From positions 1 to 64,000 of the forward strand of contig NZ_JAGJBZ010000003.1 in assembly GCF_020010925.1 (NCBI RefSeq): a stretch of 64,000 nucleotides of DNA. The letters are read 5' to 3'. The position numbers and the translations under genes are program-made. Positions 43,623-52,479 of the stretch are shown one piece after another; within the stretch, counting starts at the first letter, position 1; each line of letters opens with the position of its first letter. The stretch is from Streptomyces griseiscabiei (lineage in GTDB: Bacteria; Actinomycetota; Actinomycetes; Streptomycetales; Streptomycetaceae). Under the pieces are notes generated by a model, which saw only the letters and a list, made by a program, of their open reading frames with translations, was not told the origin of the DNA and ran no database searches.

Positions 43623-44195
43623 CTACGTCCAGCTGTGCGCCACGTCCACCACCAGCCGGTCCGGCAGCTGGAGCACCCGGAACGGCAGCCGGGCGCGGAT
43701 GCCGACGCCGATCTGGGTCTCGCCCTCGAAGCTGCCCGCGAAGCGGGTGTCGCGGAACGTGCGGTAGCCGGAGATGTTCACGCCGGGCAGGTTCTTGCCC
43801 ACCTTGCCCGGGTACGCGACGCCACCGGTCTCGGGGTCGTAGCTGGGCGCGGCGATCCGGATCTCCAGGATGGCCCCACCGGTCACCGGGATGAGGTCGC
43901 CGGAGCCCGACTGGTGGAGCCGGTCGACGTACTGGACCCAGTGGCCGAGGCGGTCGCCGCCGCCGGGGACGTCGAACACGATGCGGTCGAAGCAGTCGTG
44001 CCGGCCGGTCCTGATGTCCGACAGCGGCACCGCGCCGCTGTCGGGGCTGCCCTTGACGCCGCTGCCCCAGCCCGTCGGGCAGGCCGCCGCCGCTCGCGCG
44101 GCACTCCCGGGCGCGGCGCTCGCCGTGGCCGCGCCCGTCCCGATCGCGGTCGCCGCGAGCGCGAGCGCCAGGACCGTCACTCCGATTCGTCGCAT
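43623..44195 (-). CDS. Secreted AMIN-like domain protein
   Basis: A 190-residue exported protein. A Sec signal peptide (MRRIGVTVLALALAATAIG) ends near ASAAPGSAA. The mature part, with DCFDRIVFDVPGGGD and a closing LPDRLVVDVAHSWT, matches the AMIN-like domain found in small secreted actinobacterial proteins, a beta fold thought to contact the cell envelope. GAAGGGGGACGAA precedes the ATG. It ends 49 bp before the giant synthase on the same strand; a shared transcript is possible, but a functional link is not shown. Confidence 0.85.
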   Translation of the reverse strand: MRRIGVTVLALALAATAIGTGAATASAAPGSAARAAAACPTGWGSGVKGSPDSGAVPLSDIRTGRHDCFDRIVFDVPGGGDRLGHWVQYVDRLHQSGSGDLIPVTGGAILEIRIAAPSYDPETGGVAYPGKVGKNLPGVNISGYRTFRDTRFAGSFEGETQIGVGIRARLPFRVLQLPDRLVVDVAHSWT

Positions 44196-44296
44196 TTCGT
44201 CCCCCTTCGTCGCACAACACTGTCGTGGTGCTGATATCGGATGAGACGACCGGTTGCGACGGAAGGTTGTACTCCGGAGTTCGGAAGTCCGGAAGT

Positions 44297-44360
44297 CCGG
44301 AAGCAGCCCGGAAACCTGGAGCCCGGAAGCAGCCCGGAAACCCGGAGCCCGGAAGCCGCC
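44297..44360. repeat. 26-bp tandem repeat, two and a half copies
   Basis: Units at 44297-44322 and 44323-44348 read CCGGAAGCAGCCCGGAAACC then Y-GGAGC, differing at one base; a partial third unit follows. Shorter CCGGAAGT units precede it. The array lies upstream of the AMIN gene. Noncoding. Confidence 0.75.
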
Positions 44361-44370
44361 CGTCCGTCTC

Positions 44371-45129
44371 CTACTTCTGGGCCACGGGCGTCGGTGAGCC
44401 GCCCCGCTCGGGGTGGCGGCGGCGGGCCGTCGGGGTGGAGGAGGGGACCTTGTGCAGCAGGGGCGCGGCGGCGGCCCGTCCGGGGCCGGAGCCTGGGCCG
44501 GAGCCACCGGGCGGGCGGCTCACGTACTGGCTGTGCAGGCTGTCGTCGATCCGCCAGAGGATGCCCGTGGTGCGGCCCGTGGGCGCGGCGGCGTCGAGCT
44601 TGGCGGTGAACGACGCCAGCCGGTCGTAGAGGGTCCGGGCCCGCGCCCCGGTGGCGGTCAGCTCCGAACCCGTGGCCTCGCGGAGGGCGTCGAGGAGGTG
44701 CACCAGGTTGTGGCCGGAGAGCAGGACGTCCTGCATCCCGCCGTCCGCCTTGGCGATACGGCCCGGCGGCAGATTGGGGTTCGCGGTGAAGTGGGCCGCC
44801 CTGGTCGCGGTGGGGCCGACCCGGTCGTACGGGTCGCGGGTGCTCTGTGTCCAGCCGGGCTCCCACACCCCGAACGCCGTCCGGGCCAGGAAGGTCCAGG
44901 TGTCCTCGTGGCAGCGCAGGGTGAGGTACGAGACGCCGGCCGCGCGCCGGAGCGTGGCGTTGTGCTGTTCGAGGGCGACCCGGTTGGCGGCGAGGGCCGC
45001 GTGCAGGATCGCCCGGTCCTCCTCCCGCCAGCGCCGCTCCTGCTCACCTCGCTGCGCCCTCAACTCCCGTCTGAGCTGCTGGTTCCTCGTGTACTGCTCG
45101 ACGAACGTCCTGAACAACGACTTGAACAT
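44371..45129 (-). CDS. Hypothetical protein with N-terminal coiled coil
   Basis: A 252-residue protein I do not recognise. It starts MFKSLFRTFVEQYTRNQQL, continues as a highly charged helix to about residue 45 (RRELRAQRGEQERRWREED), then has a soluble domain with VSYLTLRCHEDTWTFLART and DVLLSGHNLVHLLDALREA. The tail is Pro/Arg/Ser-rich and ends TPVAQK. The ATG at 45129 begins the plausible protein. The much longer upstream open frame is antisense to the SpoIIE gene. The start lacks a strong ribosome site. Confidence 0.65.
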   Translation of the reverse strand: MFKSLFRTFVEQYTRNQQLRRELRAQRGEQERRWREEDRAILHAALAANRVALEQHNATLRRAAGVSYLTLRCHEDTWTFLARTAFGVWEPGWTQSTRDPYDRVGPTATRAAHFTANPNLPPGRIAKADGGMQDVLLSGHNLVHLLDALREATGSELTATGARARTLYDRLASFTAKLDAAAPTGRTTGILWRIDDSLHSQYVSRPPGGSGPGSGPGRAAAAPLLHKVPSSTPTARRRHPERGGSPTPVAQK

Positions 45130-45384
45130 GGGGCGCCTGCTGGGGTTGGGCCGGACATCCTGGGGTTGCAGCGACCCAACGACGTTCATCGGATATTGGT
45201 CACGCGGACCGGCTTCTTCCGGACAGACGGGCCGGGTCTTCCGGGTTGTCTGAAAGTGCGTCAATTCACTTCGGGGAAAGTGCCGTTGACGTCGAAGGGG
45301 TTCCCGGGGCCGGCGCGGAGGAGCCACTGTGGAATTCCTGTGGCGGACTGCCTTACGTGTGAGTAGAGCATTAGGGTCTGCCGT

Positions 45385-48339
45385 ATGAACGCACGGCTGG
45401 CCCTGCTCAGCACGGTGGATCCGGGTGTCGCGGAGAGCGAGATCTTCCGGCTGGCGCTCCAGCACGCGGTCGGTGAACTCGGCGCCCTCGGCGGGATGAT
45501 CCATCTGCGGGGCCCCATGTCGGCCCTGCGTCTGGTGTCGGTCACCGGTCTGCCGCCCGCCCTCACCCGCCCCTGGGAGATCATCGACCAGGAGGGTCCG
45601 CTGCCCCCGGCCCGCGCCCTGCACCAGGGCAGCGGGGTGTGGTCGCCGCTCGGCTCCATGGCCATCGCCTGGCCCGGCACCGGACTCGCCGCGCTGCCGG
45701 TGTCCGGCCGTGACCGCCCGGTCGGCGCGCTCACCGTCCTCACCGGCGACCGGGGCGAACCCACCGGCCTGCAGTGGGACTTCCTGCGGGCCGTCGTCGA
45801 CTGGACCGAGGACCGGATGGCGCAGGCACCCCCGCCGTCCGGCCCCGCGCAGGGCGAGCCGGGCGCGGAGCGGCTGCGGCAGGCGCTGAAGGAGGTCAGC
45901 GTCGGCTCCTGGGACTGGGACATCCGCACCGGCGACCTGATCTGGGACGAGGCCGCCCTGGAGCTGTACGGCACCACCCCGGCCGAGTTCACCGGCAAGA
46001 TCGAGAACTGGATGCGGATCGTCCACCCCGACGATCTCGCGCCCACCCTGGCCGCGGCGGAACGGGCCATCCGCGACCACGGTGTGTACGAGGCGGAGTA
46101 CCGGGTCCGGCGCCTCGACGGCACCTGGGGCTGGACCCGGGCCCGCGGCCGGGCCAGCTACGACGAGCACGGCGACCCGCGGCGGATGGTCGGCGTCGGC
46201 TGGGAGAGCAACGAGTCGCGGTCCGCGCGGGACGCCCTCAGCCGGGCCCTGCGGCACATGAGCGACGGCTTCCTCGCCGTCGACGACGACTGGCGGATCA
46301 CCTTCGCCAACCTGGAGGCGGAACGTACCCTCGGGCTCTCCGAGGAGGAGCTGTTCGGGCAGTTGCTGTGGGACCTGCCGTCCGTGCGCGAGACGCCCTG
46401 TCTGGAGACCCGCTGCCGGGAGGCCGCCGCCGAGGAGAGACCCTCCGGGTTCGACGTCCATGTGCCGGACGGCGACCGCGTCTACCACCTGCGGCTGGTG
46501 CCCGGTCCGGACGGCCGCACCATCTACTTCACCGACGTCACCGAGCGACGGCGGCACGAGGAGGAACGCCTGGAGGCCGAACGCGCCGCCTCCGAACGGG
46601 CCCACCGCATCGCCGCGCTGACCGCCGCGCTCGCCAAGGCCACCACCTCCCAGGACGTCGTCGACGCGGTCGCCCTGCGGGTGCTGCCGCCGTTCGGCGC
46701 GAGCGGCCTGCTCGTCCAGGCCGTCGAGCACGGCCGGCTGCACAACGTCGGCGCCGTCGGCTACTCGCCCGAGTTCATCGACCTCGTCAACCACCGCCCG
46801 AGGACGCCGTACGGCCCCGCCTGGGACGCCATCAACACCGGCGCCCCGATCTTCATCTCCTCGCCCGAGGAGTACGCCGCCTACGTCCCCCAGCACGCCG
46901 ACCTGCCCGCACGGGCGGGCAAGCGGTCCTGGGCGTTCCTGCCGCTGACCGCGTCCGACCACACCTTCGGTGTCTGCGTCGTCTCCTTCGACCGGCCGCG
47001 CCGCCTCACCGACGAGGAACGCACCCTCCTCACCGCGATCAGCGCGCTCCTCGCCCAGTCCCTGGAACGCGCCCGGCTCTACGACCTCGAACACACCCGG
47101 TCCCGCGAACTCCAACGCGCCCTGCTCCCGCAGGACCTGCCCGTCCTCGCCGCCTGCGAGTCCGCCGCCCGCTATCTCCCGGCCGGGCAGGGCATGGACG
47201 TCGGCGGCGACTGGTACGACGTCATCCCGCTCTCCAGCGGACAGGTCGCCCTGGTCGTCGGCGACGTCATGGGCCACGGCCTGTCCGAGGCCGCCACCAT
47301 GGGCCGGCTGCGCACCGCCGTGCACACCCTCGCCGACCTCGAACTGCCGCCCGACGAGATCATGAGCCACCTCAACGACATCGTCGGCTCCCTGGGCGAG
47401 GACAGTTACGTCACCTGTCTGTACGCCCTCTACGACTCCACCACCCGGGTCTGCTCCATCGCCCGCGCCGGGCATCCGCCACCGGCCCTGGTCCTGCCCG
47501 ACGGGACCGTGCGCTTCCCGGAGTGGACCGCCGACCCGCCGCTCGGCGCGGCCGAGCCGCCGTTCGAGACGGTCGAGCTGAGCGTGCCCGAGGGCAGTCT
47601 GCTCGTGCTGTACACCGACGGCCTGGTGGAGTCGGCGAAACGCGGCATGGACGAGGGCCTGGCCGATCTGGCGCGGCTGCTGCGCACCGCCCACGAGGAC
47701 GGCACCGCCGCCGACCTGGAACGCCTCTGCGACACCCTCACCCATGGGCTGCTGCCGCCCGAGCACGCGGCGGCGGACGACGCGGCCTTCCTCGTCGCCC
47801 GTCTGCACGCCCTCACCGACGACCGGATGGCCTCCTGGCCGCTGCCCGACGACCCGAGGGCCGCCGGGCAGGCCCGCCGCCATGTCCGCGAGCAGCTCAC
47901 CGCCTGGGGCCTGGACGACCTGACCCCCACCACCGAACTCCTCGCCAGCGAACTCGTCGGCAACGTCGTACGGCACGCCAAGGGCCCCGTCCGGCTACGG
48001 CTGCTGCACGGCGCCGAACTGGTCTGCGAGGTCTTCGACGGCAGCCTCACCATGCCCCGGATCCGCCGGGCCGGGGACACCGACGAGGGCGGCCGGGGCC
48101 TCCAGCTGATCACCGCGCTCTCCCAGCGCTGGGGCAGCCGCTACACCGCCACCGGCAAGTGCATCTGGACCGAGCAGTCCCTCACCTGCCCCGACCCGCG
48201 ACAGGGACAGGAGCCGCCCGCCGGTCCGCCGGCCCCCTCGCTCCTGGTCCCCGACGACTTCGACGGCGACCTGGACGCGCTGCCGTTCGGGGACCTGGAG
48301 CCCGATGGGGACGGAGGGCGGACGGACGGGAGCCGGTGA
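45385..48339 (+). CDS. GAF-PAS-PAS-GAF-SpoIIE phosphatase-HATPase protein
   Basis: A 984-residue signalling protein. By approximate residue: GAF-like 5-150; PAS 165-285 (GSWDWDIRTGDLIWDEAALE); PAS 290-395 (DGFLAVDDDWRITFANLEAE); GAF 405-570; SpoIIE/PP2C phosphatase 585-810, with GGDWYDV near 605 and DDAAFLVARLHAL; HATPase_c_2 825-940 (TELLASELVGNVVRHAKG, GGRGLQLI). Such proteins dephosphorylate anti-anti-sigma factors and often carry an anti-sigma-like kinase, linking sensed signals to sigma-factor release. All domains are complete. No sigma factor or antagonist is adjacent. The start at 45385 has AGGG ten bases upstream. Confidence 0.93.
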   Translation: MNARLALLSTVDPGVAESEIFRLALQHAVGELGALGGMIHLRGPMSALRLVSVTGLPPALTRPWEIIDQEGPLPPARALHQGSGVWSPLGSMAIAWPGTGLAALPVSGRDRPVGALTVLTGDRGEPTGLQWDFLRAVVDWTEDRMAQAPPPSGPAQGEPGAERLRQALKEVSVGSWDWDIRTGDLIWDEAALELYGTTPAEFTGKIENWMRIVHPDDLAPTLAAAERAIRDHGVYEAEYRVRRLDGTWGWTRARGRASYDEHGDPRRMVGVGWESNESRSARDALSRALRHMSDGFLAVDDDWRITFANLEAERTLGLSEEELFGQLLWDLPSVRETPCLETRCREAAAEERPSGFDVHVPDGDRVYHLRLVPGPDGRTIYFTDVTERRRHEEERLEAERAASERAHRIAALTAALAKATTSQDVVDAVALRVLPPFGASGLLVQAVEHGRLHNVGAVGYSPEFIDLVNHRPRTPYGPAWDAINTGAPIFISSPEEYAAYVPQHADLPARAGKRSWAFLPLTASDHTFGVCVVSFDRPRRLTDEERTLLTAISALLAQSLERARLYDLEHTRSRELQRALLPQDLPVLAACESAARYLPAGQGMDVGGDWYDVIPLSSGQVALVVGDVMGHGLSEAATMGRLRTAVHTLADLELPPDEIMSHLNDIVGSLGEDSYVTCLYALYDSTTRVCSIARAGHPPPALVLPDGTVRFPEWTADPPLGAAEPPFETVELSVPEGSLLVLYTDGLVESAKRGMDEGLADLARLLRTAHEDGTAADLERLCDTLTHGLLPPEHAAADDAAFLVARLHALTDDRMASWPLPDDPRAAGQARRHVREQLTAWGLDDLTPTTELLASELVGNVVRHAKGPVRLRLLHGAELVCEVFDGSLTMPRIRRAGDTDEGGRGLQLITALSQRWGSRYTATGKCIWTEQSLTCPDPRQGQEPPAGPPAPSLLVPDDFDGDLDALPFGDLEPDGDGGRTDGSR

Positions 48340-48372
48340 CCCTCAGGGGCGGCCGGTGAACCTCAGGGGCAG
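48333..48372. repeat. 20-bp tandem repeat over convergent gene ends
   Basis: CCGGTGACCCTCAGGGGCGG and CCGGTGAACCTCAGGGGCAG are adjacent and match at 18 of 20 bases. The first copy holds the SpoIIE-protein stop TGA; the second holds the TCA (TGA) stop of the convergent secreted-protein gene. Confidence 0.7.
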
Positions 48373-48731
48373 GACGGGGAGGCCGCCGGCAGCGAGTCGG
48401 TCTCGCTGTAGATGTCCGTGTCCTTCATCCAGCCCCAGGCGCCGTTGTCGGCCTGGGTCCAGAGCCAGCGGTTGGGGTGCGGGCCGCCGACATTGCCGCC
48501 GAAGTCGTAACGGCACTTGAACCAGCTGGGGTTGCTGTACATGTGGCCCACGACTTCGAAGGTGTACGGGTTCTTGTAGACGGCCGCCCCGGACACGTTG
48601 TTGCACCACCAGTTGCCGCCGCTCTGCCAGCAGGGGTTCGCGGCGGACGCCGAGGGCGCCGTGAGCAGGGCGGCGCCGGTGGCGAGCGCGGTGGTGGCCA
48701 GCAGGGCGCCGATTCGCTGAGCGATACGCAT
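48363..48731 (-). CDS. Small secreted protein, Trp/Cys-rich
   Basis: A 122-residue exported protein. The Sec signal peptide (LLATTALATGAALLTA) ends at ASA-ANP near residue 31. The mature 91 residues are rich in Trp, Asn, Tyr and Gly and contain four cysteines (CWQ, WWCNN, FKCRYD, SPSCP), so two disulfides are likely. A segment KNPYTFEVVGHMY resembles SH3-like cell-wall binding proteins, weakly. GGAAGGAAG precedes the ATG. It lies 32 bp downstream of another small secreted gene on the same strand. Confidence 0.75.
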   Translation of the reverse strand: MRIAQRIGALLATTALATGAALLTAPSASAANPCWQSGGNWWCNNVSGAAVYKNPYTFEVVGHMYSNPSWFKCRYDFGGNVGGPHPNRWLWTQADNGAWGWMKDTDIYSETDSLPAASPSCP

Positions 48732-48763
48732 GGTTCCGCTTCCTTCCTTGGCCGGTCGGCCGG

Positions 48764-49183
48764 TCAGCAGTTGCGGATGGAGTAGACGGGCGCCCAGTTG
48801 ACGGCGTACACGGCGTTGTCGGCGTTGTAGGCGCCCAGTTGGTTGCCGCTCGATCCGTAGGTCCGGGCCACGGCGCTGCCCGTCTGGCTGTTCTTGGCCT
48901 CGCCCCACTCGTTCCAGTTGGAGAGGGAGTAGCGGGCGCAGTTGTAGAAGTAGAAGACGCGGAACCGGTTGGCCGCCGGATCCCACACGGACGCGCAGAA
49001 GTTGCCCGAGCTGCAGACGACGCCGGAGCCGGGGGCGAGCAGCTCCGAGCGGACGGCCGGTGAGGTCGTCGGGGAGGCGGCGGAGGTCGCCGCCTGGGCC
49101 GGACCGGCGGTGACCACGGAGGCCAGGGCCAGGGTCAGGGTGCCGGCCGCGCCGAGCAGGGAGCGCTTGGTCGTGGGACGCAT
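48764..49183 (-). CDS. Small secreted protein, peptidase inhibitor I36-like
   Basis: A 139-residue exported protein. The signal peptide LLGAAGTLTLALASVVTAG ends at AQA near residue 31. The mature part has SGNFCASVWDPAANRFRVF, the beta-hairpin Cys pattern of the SMPI/I36 metalloprotease-inhibitor family, plus a second Cys in FYNCARYS and one at the last residue. An inhibitor role is inference. GAGGGAAC lies before the ATG. It is followed by the second small secreted gene and preceded by an ArsR-type regulator on the same strand. Confidence 0.75.
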   Translation of the reverse strand: MRPTTKRSLLGAAGTLTLALASVVTAGPAQAATSAASPTTSPAVRSELLAPGSGVVCSSGNFCASVWDPAANRFRVFYFYNCARYSLSNWNEWGEAKNSQTGSAVARTYGSSGNQLGAYNADNAVYAVNWAPVYSIRNC

Positions 49184-49391
49184 GGGTTCGTGTTCCCTCT
49201 GTGGGTGTCGAGCGGTGGGGTCGGGGCCGGCCGGTTCCGATGACGCCCGGCCGGCCGGGGGCACACCGGGGCGTGGGTCCCCGGGGCCCCGTCCACCCAT
49301 GCTCACCGCGCCCGCCCGCCCCGCACCACGGCATTCGAAGGTGATCGAATCCCGCAGGTCAGGGCGCGTTCGGGCGCCGGGCGGCCGGGGG

Positions 49392-50429
49392 TCAGCGGCT
49401 CCGCGCGCCGCGCGCCGCGGCCTTCGAGGGCGGGAGGATCCCACAGGCCGGGCCGCCTTCGAGGAGGTCGAGGCCGAGGGTGGTGGGGGTGTGCAGGACG
49501 GCTCCGCCGATGCGGCGGCTGGTGAGCAGGCCCGACTCCCGCAGGACGGCCACATGGTGGCTGACGGTGGCCGGGCTGAGACCGACCCGGGCCGCCAGTT
49601 CGCTCGTGGTGCGGCCCTCGGCGACCTCCTCCAGGACGGCGGCGCGGGCCCGGCCGAGCAGCGCGGCGAGGGCCTGGTGGGTGCCGGGCGCGGCGGGCGG
49701 CGGCGGTGCCAGCCAGCGCGGGTCGTGGGTCACCGGATGCACCAGCACCGGGGGCAGCGAACCGTCCTTCAGCACGATCGGGCCGGGCCAGCAGAAGAAC
49801 GAGGGGATGATCCGCAGACCCCGGCCGTCCAGATGCAGATCGCCCCGCAGATGCGAGCCGGCGATGTGCAGCACCGGCGCCGACCAGCGCACACTGGGAT
49901 GCAGCCCCTCCGCGAGCCCCGAGAACCCGGACCGCAGCAGCGCCCTGGCCGCCACCGACCGGGTCTCGTCGAAGCGGGCCCGGACATGGGCCCAGTACGG
50001 GGCGACGAACCGCTCGTGATGCCGCCGGACCAGCCCGGCGAGCCCGCGCAGCGCCTGGGTGTCGCCGTCGGCGAGCGGGCGCGCCCAGCCGGGCAGCGGG
50101 CGGGCGAGGGACAGCTCCGTCAGATCGGTCCGCAGCCGGGCCCGGGGTGTGGTGAGCAGCGCGTCCAGGCCCGCGTCGAGGCCGCCGGCCGCGCCGCCCG
50201 GGGTCAGGAAGTCCGCCGAGTAGCCGCGCGGCGGCGCGAGATGGCGCAGCCTCGGCAGCTCCGGGTCGAACAGACCGCGTGACGACCGCCGCCAGCGGCC
50301 GAAGACCAGCGCGCCGTCCCGGTTCTGCAGCAGATGCAGGCTGAGCAGCCCCTCCCACAACGGGTCGGGTTCCTCCGCCAGCACCACCCGGGCCAGGTCC
50401 TCGTACGTGAAATGGATACGCAGTCCCAC
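49392..50429 (-). CDS. ArsR/SmtB-type winged-helix regulator, long form
   Basis: A 345-residue protein. Residues 1-230 form a long N-terminal domain (MGLRIHFTYEDLARVVLAEE), of the DUF5937 type often attached to actinobacterial ArsR proteins. The winged helix is C-terminal, at about residues 255-320: ALAALLGRARAAVLEEVAEG, LAARVGLSPATVSHHVAVLR, RRIGGAVLHTPT. Metal-binding cysteines of classic ArsR proteins are absent. It precedes two small secreted genes on the same strand, which may be its targets. The ATG at 50429 starts the conserved part. Confidence 0.88.
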   Translation of the reverse strand: MGLRIHFTYEDLARVVLAEEPDPLWEGLLSLHLLQNRDGALVFGRWRRSSRGLFDPELPRLRHLAPPRGYSADFLTPGGAAGGLDAGLDALLTTPRARLRTDLTELSLARPLPGWARPLADGDTQALRGLAGLVRRHHERFVAPYWAHVRARFDETRSVAARALLRSGFSGLAEGLHPSVRWSAPVLHIAGSHLRGDLHLDGRGLRIIPSFFCWPGPIVLKDGSLPPVLVHPVTHDPRWLAPPPPAAPGTHQALAALLGRARAAVLEEVAEGRTTSELAARVGLSPATVSHHVAVLRESGLLTSRRIGGAVLHTPTTLGLDLLEGGPACGILPPSKAAARGARSR

Positions 50430-50464
50430 CGGTCCGCTCCCCCCAGCTTCAACCCGGTCGTGCG

Positions 50465-50509
50465 GAACCCCGGGGCGCTCGCCATGAAGGCGCGGGCGCC
50501 CCGGGGTTC
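50465..50509 (-). terminator. Terminator of the aminopeptidase gene
   Basis: GAACCCCGGGGCGC (50465-50478) pairs exactly with GCGCCCCGGGGTTC (50496-50509) over a 17-nt loop, 60 bp past the stop of the secreted peptidase. No U-run. Confidence 0.8.
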
Positions 50510-50568
50510 GTGTCGGCCCCGGTCAACCGACCGTGGGGGCCGCTCTGTTCACTGAACGTGCCGGGCGG

Positions 50569-52227
50569 TCAGCTCACATCGCCGATGCGCTCGACGCGCT
50601 CGTTGACGCCGTTGCGCAGCTCGCCCAGGGTTGTGCCGGGCGGGGCCGTCTTCGGGGCCGAGGACGGCGGCTGGGTCTCGTCCGCGCAGGTGGTGCCACG
50701 GGCCGGGACCTTCAGGTCGACCAGGTAGTCCACCACCGCGTCCGTCGCACAGGCACTGCGCCCGAACGCGGTGTGGCCCTCGGCGTCGAACGTCACCAGC
50801 GCGGCGTTGTCCAGCTGCCGGGACAGCGCGACCGCGTGCTGGTACGGGGTGTCCGGGTCACCGGTGGTGCCGAGGACCAGGATGGGCGCCGAGCCCTTGG
50901 CCCGGAAGGAGCCGTCGTAGCGGCTGGCCTTCTCGGCGGGCCACTGCACACACGCGGTGGCGTGCTGGTGGTCGTAGGTCGGCGGGCCGAACGCCATGGC
51001 CGGGCCGAGCAGCGGCGCGTCCTTCGCGTTGGCCGTGACGTTCCACTCCAGCTTGCGCAGGCTCTTCGGGTACTCCTTGTCGACGCACTCCACGACCACG
51101 TTCGGGCCGAGGAAGTCGTAGCTCGCCGGGGACGGCGGACGCAGCAGGAACGAGGTGTTGTCCCGCAGCTGCGCCTTCTTCAGCGCCGCGCCGAGCGAGG
51201 GCCAGATGACCTTGCCCTCGTTGATGTTGAACATCAGCCGGTAGACGAGGGTGTAGCCGTTGGCCTTGCCGCCGTTCGCGGTGGGCACCGGGTTGGCGTC
51301 GAGGTCCTTCTTCAGCTGCTCGAACGCCGCGCGCGGGTCGCCGTCGCCGAAGCCGCAGACCGCCGGGTCGGTGGCGCACCAGTCGAGGAAGCGGCCCATG
51401 GAGCCGTCCAGCGCCAGGTACTGGTCCCGGTCGTAGTCGTAGGGGCGGGAGGCGTACTTGTACGGGTCGTACGCCCCGTCGAGGGTCAGCGCCCGCACCC
51501 GCTTGGGGAACATCGCCGCGTAGACGGTGCCGATGTACGAGCCGAACGACCGCCCGTAGTAGGTCAGCTGCTCCTCGCCGAGGGCCTGGCGCAGCAGGTC
51601 GATGTCCCGGGCGACGTACTCCGTGCCGACGTACGGCAGCAGGCCGCCCGCGTTGTCCAGGCAGGCCTGGTTGAACTCTGCGGCCTCGCGCAGCGCCGGG
51701 CCGAAGGCGTCCGGGCCGGGGACGCCCTTGGCGTCGGTGACGGCCTTGGTGTAGCGGGCGTCGTCGAAGCAGGTGAGCGCCGAACTGCGGCCGACACCGC
51801 GGACGTCGTAGCCGAAGACGTCGAACGAGTCGCGCATGGCGGCCGGGAGGTCGTCGTAGTTGTTGCGGACGAAGTCCACCCCGGAGTTGCCCGGTCCGCC
51901 GGGCTGCATGAACAGCGTGCCCTTGCGCTTGGCCGGGTCGGCGGCCTTCTTGCGGACCACGGCGAGCGTGATCTTCTGGCCCTGCGGCTTGCGGTAGTCC
52001 AGCGGCACGTCCGCGTTCGCGCACTCGTAGCCGCCCTGGCAGTCGGTCCAGGCGAGCGTCGGCACGGGCGGCGGCGGGGTCTTCGCCGACTGCGGCTTCT
52101 GCGTGGTGCTCTGCGCCGCCATCGCCTGCGTCGCGGTCCCCGTGGCCGCGAGCACGAGCGCGGTCACCGCGGCACCGACGAGTCTGAGACGCGGTACACG
52201 TCTCGGTGTGTGGTGGTACGTGGACAT
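50569..52227 (-). CDS. Secreted tripeptidyl aminopeptidase (SlpD/Tap-like)
   Basis: A 552-residue exported alpha/beta hydrolase. The signal peptide (LRLVGAAVTALVLAATG) ends near MAA at residue 38. The oxyanion loop is FMQPGGPGNSG near residue 108. The nucleophile is the serine of YGRSFGSYIG near residue 228, the acid is in TTGDPDTPY near residue 465, and the base is in EGHTAFGRS near residue 493. This matches Streptomyces Tap/SlpD/SlpE enzymes, which remove tripeptides from the N-termini of proteins outside the cell. CADETQ and several paired cysteines suggest disulfides. It has a strong hairpin after the stop. Confidence 0.92.
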   Translation of the reverse strand: MSTYHHTPRRVPRLRLVGAAVTALVLAATGTATQAMAAQSTTQKPQSAKTPPPPVPTLAWTDCQGGYECANADVPLDYRKPQGQKITLAVVRKKAADPAKRKGTLFMQPGGPGNSGVDFVRNNYDDLPAAMRDSFDVFGYDVRGVGRSSALTCFDDARYTKAVTDAKGVPGPDAFGPALREAAEFNQACLDNAGGLLPYVGTEYVARDIDLLRQALGEEQLTYYGRSFGSYIGTVYAAMFPKRVRALTLDGAYDPYKYASRPYDYDRDQYLALDGSMGRFLDWCATDPAVCGFGDGDPRAAFEQLKKDLDANPVPTANGGKANGYTLVYRLMFNINEGKVIWPSLGAALKKAQLRDNTSFLLRPPSPASYDFLGPNVVVECVDKEYPKSLRKLEWNVTANAKDAPLLGPAMAFGPPTYDHQHATACVQWPAEKASRYDGSFRAKGSAPILVLGTTGDPDTPYQHAVALSRQLDNAALVTFDAEGHTAFGRSACATDAVVDYLVDLKVPARGTTCADETQPPSSAPKTAPPGTTLGELRNGVNERVERIGDVS

Positions 52228-52479
52228 GGGTGTGTCCCCCCTGAGCGGTCAGTATCCCCAAGAACCCACTGGTCAAGGTGGGGTCAAGAAGTGTCTAACT
52301 GAAGAGAGGGGAAAAAGGCCAGAGCGGTGCCACCGTGGCCGGGATTCTGTGCAATCTCTCCACTACCCGGCGGTAGTTACCGTCCGCGGCCGTCTCTTCG
52401 TAATCTTGGAACGTCCCTGGCCGGTTTCCAGTGTCGGGGTCCGGCCGGAACCCCCCACCATCACAAAGGATCCGCGCAC

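Noticed and set aside
44371..47976. 1201-residue minus-strand frame
   Set aside because: Only the last 252 residues look like protein; the rest is antisense to the SpoIIE phosphatase gene.
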